From Gammaproteobacteria bacterium (GTDB taxonomy: Bacteria > Pseudomonadota > Gammaproteobacteria > Steroidobacterales > Steroidobacteraceae), in the NCBI GenBank assembly GCA_025355445.1, contig JANXZQ010000151.1, positions 1 through 38,537 of the forward strand: a stretch of DNA of 38,537 nucleotides, written 5' to 3'. Under the pieces are notes generated by a model. The model saw only the letters and a list, made by a program, of their open reading frames with translations. It ran no database searches and was not told the origin of the DNA. The position numbers were made by a program, and so were the translations under genes. Shown piece by piece: positions 30,275 to 36,500 of this stretch; position 1 is the first letter of the stretch; each line of letters starts with the position of its first letter.

Positions 30275-31873
30275 ATGAATGCAACACCCCCGGTATCGCA
30301 AACCCCCATCGCATCCGATCCGGCGCAAATTAGCGGCCCAGCCTCGGTCAATTCCGTCACTTCCGGCGGCAAACGTGCGGACTTTGCCGCGGCACTCTGC
30401 AAGGCGGGCGCCAAACCCAACCGAAAGCCGGCCCCCAGCATGGCCGGTTCCGGCGCGGCCGGCTACAGCCCGGACGGCGGGCAATTGCCGGGGACGGGCA
30501 ATCTCTCGCCGCCTCCGACAGTATCGGCGGGGACAACCGGCGCGGCACCGGATGCTGTGTCTTCCGGCCGTTTGGGGTCGGTGGGCGATTCCGGCTCGGC
30601 TGCGGCCATGGGTCCCTCCGACGGCGCAGCTACCGCGGCGCCGGGCACGGCTCAAATTGCCGCGGTCACACCCGGCCTCGCACCCACACTGACGTTCTCG
30701 CTGGACCTGTTGGCCGGTGCCGGTAAGCCGGGCGCCGGTGAGCCGGCCTCGCAAAAGGCAGACGCCGCGGCCCTTGCCGGAGCGGCATCCACCGCCGCGA
30801 CGCCCGCCGCCGCGACGCCCGCCGTCGCGACGCCCGCCGCTGCGACCCTGGATGTAGGCGTCGCCGCAGAGCGTGCCACGGTGCCGGGGGGTGCTTCCGT
30901 CGGGGGTCGCGCTGCGATCACGACGGGCACTTCCCCGCGCGCAAGTTTGACGGCGGCGTCGGCCGTTGCGGCGAACGCTGCGGCGACGTCTGCCTCTAGC
31001 GGAGCTTCTGGCAGTGCGGCGGCTCAGGCAAATGCCACAGCGTCCGATCCCTCGTCACTAGGGGCAACCGCGGCTGTCATGGGGGCGGCGACCGGTGCGG
31101 TCGCCGAATCCCAAGCAACCGTCGATTCCACTTTGTCCCCTGCTATCGACTCGGCGACGCCTGCCGCCGGCAGCGCAGCGGTGGCAGCGGGCGCTAACGG
31201 CGCACCCGCGCCGGGACTTCCGGTTCCGGCCGGCCGCCCCGCAGCCGCCGCAGCGACCGCGACGGCCGCGTCAACCGCTGCGGTGGCCACGGCATCCGCG
31301 GGCACCATCGGCACGGACAAGCATGCACACAGCGACAGCGGTGATTCCTTGCTCTTGGATGTTTCGGCCGGTTCCGCGGGCGCCGCGCAATTGTCCGTCA
31401 ATGCGGCCGGCGCAGCGGCGCCCGGCGCGACCGACGCCGCTGCGCCGCCGACCTTGAAAGTCACGGCGGGGGTGGATAGTGCCGAGTTCGGACAGGGTCT
31501 TGCTGACCGTCTGTCTTGGATGGTGGACAACAATCTATCCAGCGCGAAATTGCAGGTCAATCCCCCGCAGCTCGGGCCCATCGAAGTGCGCATCGTGTTG
31601 CAGGGTAACCACGCGCAGGTGTGGCTCACCAGCCATAGCGCGGTAACCCGCGATGCACTGGAGTCGAGCTCGCCCAAGCTGCGCGAGATGCTCGGCGCTC
31701 AAGGATTCGGCCAGGTCAGCGTCGACATTTCGCAGCGCAATTTTCAGGAACGCTCCGCCTATGCGCAGCCCTACGAGAGATCTTCCGTCGCAACCGCCGG
31801 CTCTCCCGCGGTATCCGCAGTTGCGGCCGCTCTGCCGCGGCTCTCAAACGGCGCAGTCGATGCCTACGCTTGA
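30275..31873 (+). CDS. fliK: Flagellar hook-length control protein FliK
   Basis: Exported molecular ruler that sets hook length and switches type III export specificity. The first 400 residues are Ala/Gly/Thr/Pro-rich and poorly conserved, as usual for FliK. The C-terminal 110 residues are the diagnostic Flg_hook domain: ADRLSWMVDNNLSSAKLQVN, then PPQLGPIEVRIVLQGNHAQV and SSPKLREMLGAQGFGQVSVD. At 532 aa it is of typical length. No other flagellar gene is in the window, so fliK is detached from the usual fliE-R operon; it has its own sigma54 promoter. The 3' end stops 3 nt from the fabG stop on the other strand. No ribosome-binding site is visible. Confidence 0.9.
   Translation: MNATPPVSQTPIASDPAQISGPASVNSVTSGGKRADFAAALCKAGAKPNRKPAPSMAGSGAAGYSPDGGQLPGTGNLSPPPTVSAGTTGAAPDAVSSGRLGSVGDSGSAAAMGPSDGAATAAPGTAQIAAVTPGLAPTLTFSLDLLAGAGKPGAGEPASQKADAAALAGAASTAATPAAATPAVATPAAATLDVGVAAERATVPGGASVGGRAAITTGTSPRASLTAASAVAANAAATSASSGASGSAAAQANATASDPSSLGATAAVMGAATGAVAESQATVDSTLSPAIDSATPAAGSAAVAAGANGAPAPGLPVPAGRPAAAAATATAASTAAVATASAGTIGTDKHAHSDSGDSLLLDVSAGSAGAAQLSVNAAGAAAPGATDAAAPPTLKVTAGVDSAEFGQGLADRLSWMVDNNLSSAKLQVNPPQLGPIEVRIVLQGNHAQVWLTSHSAVTRDALESSSPKLREMLGAQGFGQVSVDISQRNFQERSAYAQPYERSSVATAGSPAVSAVAAALPRLSNGAVDAYA
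30794..30838 (+). repeat. Three 15-bp tandem repeats in fliK
   Basis: The unit GCCGCGACGCCCGCC occurs three times (third with GT for GC at bases 1-2), with a partial fourth (GCTGCGACC). It codes for Ala-Ala-Thr-Pro-Ala repeats in the FliK linker, a place where unit gain or loss would change ruler length. Confidence 0.85.
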
Positions 31874-31876
31874 TCT

Positions 31877-32608
31877 TTAGGCCATTCCGCCGTTGATGGA
31901 AATGATTTGTCCGGTGACGTAGCCGGCTTCCGCGGAAGCGAGAAAGGCCACCAAGGCGGCAACTTCTTCCGCGCTGCCGGCGCGCTTCATCGGCACCATG
32001 TCGGCGATGGCGGCGGCATCAAAAGCCACGTCGCCCATGCCGCTGGAAATAATCCCCGGCGCCACGGCATTGACGGTGATGCCGCGGCTCGCCAATTCGA
32101 GGCTCAGCGCCTTGGTGGCGGCGTTCAGCGCGCCCTTGGCCGCCGCGTAGTTCACCTGGCCGCGGTTGCCGAGCAACGCCGTGACCGAGGATATGCTTAT
32201 GATGCGGCCCCAGCGCGTGCGAATCATGGGCAGCATCAGCGGCTGCGTCACGTTGTAGAATCCATTCACCGACACGTCGATGACGCCGTGCCATTGCTGC
32301 GGACTCATTCCCGGGAACACGGCGTCGTCGTGAATGCCGGCGTTGTTTACCAGTACCTGCACCGGTCCATCCTCGAGCAATTTGTCCACTGCTGCGCGCG
32401 TCGCGGTTGCGTCGGTCAGATCGAATAGCACCGCAGCCGCCGCGCCGCCCGCGGCCACGATGGACTCGACGACGGCTTGCGCCGCGGCGGCGCTGCGATG
32501 GGCGTGTACATAAACGAAGCAGCCGGCAGTGCTCAGCCGCCGGCAAATGGCCGAGCCGATTCCGCCGCTGCCGCCCGTTACCAAGGCACGAATCGCCGTT
32601 TTACTCAT
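31877..32608 (-). CDS. fabG: 3-oxoacyl-ACP reductase (FabG-type ketoreductase)
   Basis: Short-chain dehydrogenase that reduces a beta-ketoacyl-ACP with NADPH. The cofactor loop is VTGGSGGIGSAICRRL, NNAG is present (VLVNNAGIHDDAVF), and the catalytic Ser/Tyr/Lys are in ISISSVTALLGNRGQVNYAA and then AKGALNA. It ends GYVTGQIISINGGMA, the FabG terminus. At 243 aa it is full length. It is the last gene of the aryl-polyene-type operon in this window, 11 nt after the dehydratase, corresponding by position to ApeQ in E. coli aryl polyene clusters. Role in polyene chain building is inferred from context. Confidence 0.93.
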   Translation of the reverse strand: MSKTAIRALVTGGSGGIGSAICRRLSTAGCFVYVHAHRSAAAAQAVVESIVAAGGAAAAVLFDLTDATATRAAVDKLLEDGPVQVLVNNAGIHDDAVFPGMSPQQWHGVIDVSVNGFYNVTQPLMLPMIRTRWGRIISISSVTALLGNRGQVNYAAAKGALNAATKALSLELASRGITVNAVAPGIISSGMGDVAFDAAAIADMVPMKRAGSAEEVAALVAFLASAEAGYVTGQIISINGGMA

Positions 32609-32619
32609 CGTTCAACCGT

Positions 32620-33069
32620 CTATTTGGCATCGAAGACCACCGTAGCCCGGCCGCGCAGCAGCGACTGTACCCCGCAGGCTACTGCAAATTCATACAGCGC
32701 AGTGCGGCCGTCGCCCGCGAGCAGCAGGGCATCGCAAATCAGGTCGGCTTGCAGGTCATCGAAGCGCAGCACGTGCAGCCGCACATCCCGCAGGCCGGCG
32801 AGAAATCCAGCCGCGGGTGGTGCTTCGGCCAGGGCCCTGGCGCGGGCTCCAGCCGCGAGCGCGCCATGTACGGCCATCGCCTGTGCGGCATATTCGATTC
32901 CACAAGCGACGCTGAGGCGGCCCTGCGAGCGCAGTGGATTGTCGGTGGCGCGATGCGTGCCGCTGCGGCAGCGAACATGCTGCGCATCCCATTCGACGAT
33001 CTCATCGAGCAGGCACATGCGGTCGCGGTGGGGAATGTTTCTCTCGATCCAGGCGCGGTCTAAGTGCAC
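32620..33069 (-). CDS. Hotdog-fold 3-hydroxyacyl-ACP dehydratase (ApeP-like)
   Basis: A 149-aa single-hotdog protein. The IPHRDRMCLLDEIVEWDAQH start corresponds to the FabZ/ApeP pattern (PHR-x-x-x-LLD). The mid-region LRSQGRLSVACGIEYAAQAM supplies the hotdog helix with Glu as second catalytic residue. The family works as a heterodimer with ApeI in aryl polyene synthases; an ApeI partner is not in the window. Start is GTG 33069, which overlaps the upstream CLF gene by 10 nt. Order (KS, CLF, dehydratase, ketoreductase) is that of an aryl polyene operon. Confidence 0.85.
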   Translation of the reverse strand: MHLDRAWIERNIPHRDRMCLLDEIVEWDAQHVRCRSGTHRATDNPLRSQGRLSVACGIEYAAQAMAVHGALAAGARARALAEAPPAAGFLAGLRDVRLHVLRFDDLQADLICDALLLAGDGRTALYEFAVACGVQSLLRGRATVVFDAK

Positions 33070-33857
33070 GGCTGTACCTGGACCGCGACGCGCGACACAT
33101 CGAGATATTCGAGGATGGCGCGCCCGGCCTGCCCTCGGGCCAGCAAACGCAGCAAGGGGAGCGAGCGCGCCGCAGGAATTGCGCCGCGCAATTCTTCCAA
33201 GGCCGGATCAGCCATTCGTTCAAAGGCGTCGGCGGTGAGCATTGCGTCCAATCTCGCCGACGAAGAGGCGCGCCGTTGCGGAGTCAACACCAGGGCGACG
33301 CCGAAGGCATCGGGCAGCGGACGCTTCGCGTGCAGCGGCTGCGGGTATTCCGAGTCATAGGCGACCAGCAGCACCGGCGCGCCGTCGACCACGACCTGGC
33401 TCATGGCCTCGAGCAGGCCGGCATTGAAGCTCGCATCGAAGGCGCACAACACGTTCGATTCGGCCATCGCGCGGGTGGCGATGCTCCAATAGCCGGCGGC
33501 GGCGTTGTGCACCGAATTGGCAAAGCGCGTGGGCGAAATTTCGCGGCCCGCCAGCGCCAGGGCTTGACACAGTTCGTGGCAGTTTTGTCCATCGCCGCCC
33601 GAGGATGCGAACACGCTGGCGAGTTGCGCGGGATCCTCGCCGGCCTGCGCCGTGGCCTCGATGGCTATCGCCAGCGCCAGCTTGACCACGCGGCCGGTGC
33701 GCCGTCGTTCCGCGGGCGCCAAGTGTGTGGGCGCCGGCAATACCGCGGGCGCCGGCGCATACGCCGCCCGGCCCGCCAGCACCGCGGCCGCTTCGGGCCA
33801 GTTGGACAATCCGGGACCCAGTATCCCGAGGCCGCTTACGTAGGCGGATAGGCTCAC
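33060..33857 (-). CDS. Ketosynthase-like chain-length factor (ApeC-like)
   Basis: A truncated thiolase-fold protein of 265 aa, matching the beta-ketoacyl synthase N-terminal-like family found in aryl polyene clusters. The diagnostic stretch ISPTRFANSVHNAAAGYWSI, then ATRAMAESN takes the place where a ketosynthase has its catalytic Cys, and no Cys is present at that position, so it should be non-catalytic. Such proteins pair with a full ketosynthase to set chain length. It overlaps the ketosynthase gene by 4 nt (GTGA) and the dehydratase by 10 nt, consistent with coupled stoichiometric production. Confidence 0.87.
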   Translation of the reverse strand: MSLSAYVSGLGILGPGLSNWPEAAAVLAGRAAYAPAPAVLPAPTHLAPAERRRTGRVVKLALAIAIEATAQAGEDPAQLASVFASSGGDGQNCHELCQALALAGREISPTRFANSVHNAAAGYWSIATRAMAESNVLCAFDASFNAGLLEAMSQVVVDGAPVLLVAYDSEYPQPLHAKRPLPDAFGVALVLTPQRRASSSARLDAMLTADAFERMADPALEELRGAIPAARSLPLLRLLARGQAGRAILEYLDVSRVAVQVQPCT

Positions 33858-35047
33858 CCTGCGCGCCCGAAGATCAGACTGCAGTTCGTGCCGCCGAAGC
33901 CGAAGGAATTGGAGAGCACCCGCAGCAGCGGGGCGCGGCGATTGTCCTTGATATAGTGTGCCGTCAGGGTGGGGTCGATGGTGCTCGTCTGTACTCCGCC
34001 CGGAATCAACCCGTTCTGAATGGCAAGAGCGCTGATGACCGCCTCCAAGGCACCGGCAGCACCTAAGGTATGACCGGTCGCGCCCTTGGTCGAACTACAA
34101 GGCGTCGTCGGGCCGAACAGACTGGTGACCGCCTGGCTTTCGGATCGGTCATTGCTCAGCGTCCCGGTGCCATGCAAATTGATGTAATCAATGTCGCCGG
34201 GCTCGAGCGCCGCGGCCTTGAGCGCGGCATGCATCGCGAGGCGTGCACCCAAGCCTTCGGGGTGCGGCGCCGACATATGGTAGGCATCGCTCGATTCGCC
34301 GAGACCCAGCAACAGCACGGAGCCGGCGGCGGTAATTTCCGGCGCCCGTTCGAGGACGGCAAAGGCTGCCGCCTCACCGATGGAAATACCGTCGCGCGCG
34401 ACATCGAAAGGGCGGCACGGCCCCGGCGACGTCAGCTGCAGCGAGTGAAAACCGTACAGGGTGGTGAGGCATAGCGAGTCGACTCCGCCGACGAGGGCCG
34501 CATCGATGAGCCCGGCTTCGAGCATGCGCCGTGCCGAGCCAAAGGTTTTGGCGCTGGACGCACAGGCACAGGAGACGGCGACGGCAGGCCCTTGCAGGCT
34601 GCAACGTTGACGTACGTAATCGGCCACCGAAAATGAATTATGAGTGGTGCCGTACTCGAAGCTCGCAGGCAGCGCTCCGCTGACCGGGTCACGCGCGCGA
34701 TAGGCAAGCTCGGTCTGCAGAATGCCGGCAGTGCTCGTACCCAAGAACACGCCCACGCGGTGCCGGCCCCAGCGCTCGGCCGCTTGCTGTACGGCCTCGT
34801 AGAAACCATCCTGGCGCAGGGCGAGCTCCGCCAGCCGGTTGTTGCGGCATTCGAATTTGCGCAGATTTTCCGGCAGCCGCACGGCGTCGACGCCGGCCAC
34901 CTCGCCGACATGGGTGTCGATATCCACGGTTTCGAACTCGCAGCGTTCTAGGCCGCTGTGCTGTTCGATCAGGCTCTGTAAAGTTGCGGCCACACCCGTG
35001 CCGATGCAGCTGGTCGCGGTGAATGTTTTGATCAGCAAGGGCTTCAT
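33854..35047 (-). CDS. Beta-ketoacyl-ACP synthase (KAS II/FabF-like, aryl-polyene type)
   Basis: Condensing enzyme that elongates an ACP-bound acyl chain with malonyl-ACP. The catalytic triad is visible: Cys in AVSCACASSAKTFGSA, His in INLHGTGTLSND and His in STKGATGHTLGAAGA. It ends VLSNSFGFGGTNCSLIFG, the normal KAS II terminus. At 397 aa it is full length. The short, divergent N-terminal region and the adjacent chain-length factor indicate the ApeO/ApeR-type group rather than housekeeping FabF. Its ATG overlaps the deacetylase stop by 4 nt. Confidence 0.93.
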   Translation of the reverse strand: MKPLLIKTFTATSCIGTGVAATLQSLIEQHSGLERCEFETVDIDTHVGEVAGVDAVRLPENLRKFECRNNRLAELALRQDGFYEAVQQAAERWGRHRVGVFLGTSTAGILQTELAYRARDPVSGALPASFEYGTTHNSFSVADYVRQRCSLQGPAVAVSCACASSAKTFGSARRMLEAGLIDAALVGGVDSLCLTTLYGFHSLQLTSPGPCRPFDVARDGISIGEAAAFAVLERAPEITAAGSVLLLGLGESSDAYHMSAPHPEGLGARLAMHAALKAAALEPGDIDYINLHGTGTLSNDRSESQAVTSLFGPTTPCSSTKGATGHTLGAAGALEAVISALAIQNGLIPGGVQTSTIDPTLTAHYIKDNRRAPLLRVLSNSFGFGGTNCSLIFGRAG

Positions 35048-35862
35048 GCCGGTATTGCCGAGCGCAGCGTGACCGGGCGCAGTTGCCGTTCGGCGATGGC
35101 GTCGAGCAGCCGCGGCAGCACTTCCAGGATCACGGGTTGTCCGCTGCGGCCGCGCGCCGCATTGCCATCGTGCAGCAATAGAATGTCGCCGCCTTGCAGT
35201 TGGTCCGCCAGACGCCGGAACACGGTATCCACATCCGTGGTGACGGTGTCGAAGCCGCGGCGTGTCCAGCTCGCGAGCCGCAGTTGCAGGCGCGCCAGTA
35301 TGGGATCGAGAAATGGATTGCGCAGGCCCGCCGGCGCACGAAAAAACTGCGGCATGCTGCCGGTGATGCGCAGGATGCCGTCCTGGGCGCGTGAAATCTC
35401 CGCGCTCATGCCGCCCGGGCCCAGCAGCGAGAAGTTATGCCGATGCCGCTGGCTGTGATTCTCGACGTCGTGTCCCAGTCGCACGATTTCTTGCGCCAGT
35501 TCGGGGAAGCGTTGTACTCGTTCGCCGACGCAAAAAAAGGTAGCACGCGCATGATGACGGGTGAGTGCCGACAAAACCTGAGGCGTGACTTCGGGATCCG
35601 GGCCATCGTCGATGGTAATGGCGACGTCTCCGGACGCCGCGTTGCGCACGGGCAGGCGCGTCATGTTCGGCCCCAGCCACTGGCTGCGCGGCCAAAGTCC
35701 CGCGGCGGCCAAGGCGACGTGATTCGCCGCGACCGCTCCTAAGCCCCACGGCCACGATTGCGGGCGCGCCAGCACTGCTGCCGCGGCGCCCAGATGCACG
35801 GCGGCGGATGCATACAACAGCGGCGAAGGTGACCAACGCCAGGGCGCGCGCCGATTGCTCAC
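35044..35862 (-). CDS. NodB-type polysaccharide deacetylase with N-terminal membrane segments
   Basis: A metal-dependent deacetylase fold with all NodB motifs: AITIDDGPDPEV (metal Asp-Asp), HSQRHRH (H-x3-H zinc site), RAPAGLRNPF and the C-terminal LLLHDG. Two hydrophobic stretches (residues about 13-60, ASAAVHLGAAAAVLARPQSW and AAVAANHVALAAAGLW-like) precede the domain, so the catalytic part is membrane-anchored, probably facing the periplasm. I start at GTG 35862, whose GTGA overlaps the hydrolase stop, as at every neighbouring junction. Its presence in an aryl-polyene-type operon suggests it acts on a lipid- or sugar-linked polyene intermediate; the substrate is unknown. Confidence 0.88.
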   Translation of the reverse strand: MSNRRAPWRWSPSPLLYASAAVHLGAAAAVLARPQSWPWGLGAVAANHVALAAAGLWPRSQWLGPNMTRLPVRNAASGDVAITIDDGPDPEVTPQVLSALTRHHARATFFCVGERVQRFPELAQEIVRLGHDVENHSQRHRHNFSLLGPGGMSAEISRAQDGILRITGSMPQFFRAPAGLRNPFLDPILARLQLRLASWTRRGFDTVTTDVDTVFRRLADQLQGGDILLLHDGNAARGRSGQPVILEVLPRLLDAIAERQLRPVTLRSAIPA

Positions 35863-36500
35863 GTGAATCGCGAATCCAAAAAATTCTCCCATAGGCCGGA
35901 CCAAGTGGCCCAATCGTGTCCGCCCGCGATCACATTCACCGCATTTGCAGGCAGCGTGTCCGCCAGCAGCTTATGCGCCGCGGAAAAGCGATCTTGCGCA
36001 CCGTATCCCAGATATAGCGGCCGTGCATCGGCGCGACGCGTCTTTATATAGCGCCATATTCGGCGTTCTTCGTCGGTTTCCGCAAGTTCGCCCGGCTGCC
36101 ATGCCGCAAGTCCCCGCGCCTGCACGATTTCCGCGGTTAAAATCCGATTTCCCAGGTAAGGAGCCAGCAGACACAGCCCGTCGAGTTCATCGGGATACGA
36201 GGCGGCATAGTCGAGGGCAATGAGCCCACCGAGCGAGATCCCGCCCATCCACAGCCTAATGCCCGCCGCCCGCGCCGGCAGCACGATGTCGGATCGCAGC
36301 CGCACGAGCGCGCCGCGATCGCCCACGTGCGCCAACTCCATGTCCACGAATATCAAGTCCAGGTCCAGCTGCCGTGCCCGTACCGCTTCGGCAAAGCCGG
36401 CGGTCAAAAAATCCTGTGCGGCGTGATAGGCGCCGGGCAGCCACACCATGCGTGTGGGCGCCGCGGCTGCTGCCACTGCCGGCCTTGTAATGCTACGCAC
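35859..36500 (-). CDS. Alpha/beta-hydrolase (acyl or thioester hydrolase type)
   Basis: A 213-aa cytoplasmic alpha/beta-hydrolase. The nucleophile elbow is MGGISLGGLIALDYA (Ser), the acid is in LYLGYGAQDRFSAA (Asp) and the base in IAGGHDWATW (His), giving a complete triad. MVWLPGAYHAAQDFL near the N-terminus forms the oxyanion strand. I choose GTG 36500, which overlaps the MMPL stop by 8 nt; the longer frame only extends through the MMPL coding sequence. It could release or transfer the finished acyl chain (thioesterase-like), but that is inference. Lies between exporter and deacetylase in the operon. Confidence 0.82.
   Translation of the reverse strand: MRSITRPAVAAAAAPTRMVWLPGAYHAAQDFLTAGFAEAVRARQLDLDLIFVDMELAHVGDRGALVRLRSDIVLPARAAGIRLWMGGISLGGLIALDYAASYPDELDGLCLLAPYLGNRILTAEIVQARGLAAWQPGELAETDEERRIWRYIKTRRADARPLYLGYGAQDRFSAAHKLLADTLPANAVNVIAGGHDWATWSGLWENFLDSRFT

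Noticed and set aside
28862-30754. A 630-codon antisense frame across the S9 peptidase and fliK
   Set aside because: GC-rich third-position bias creates long antisense frames; it is Arg-rich, has no recognisable domain and runs through two genes with complete motifs.
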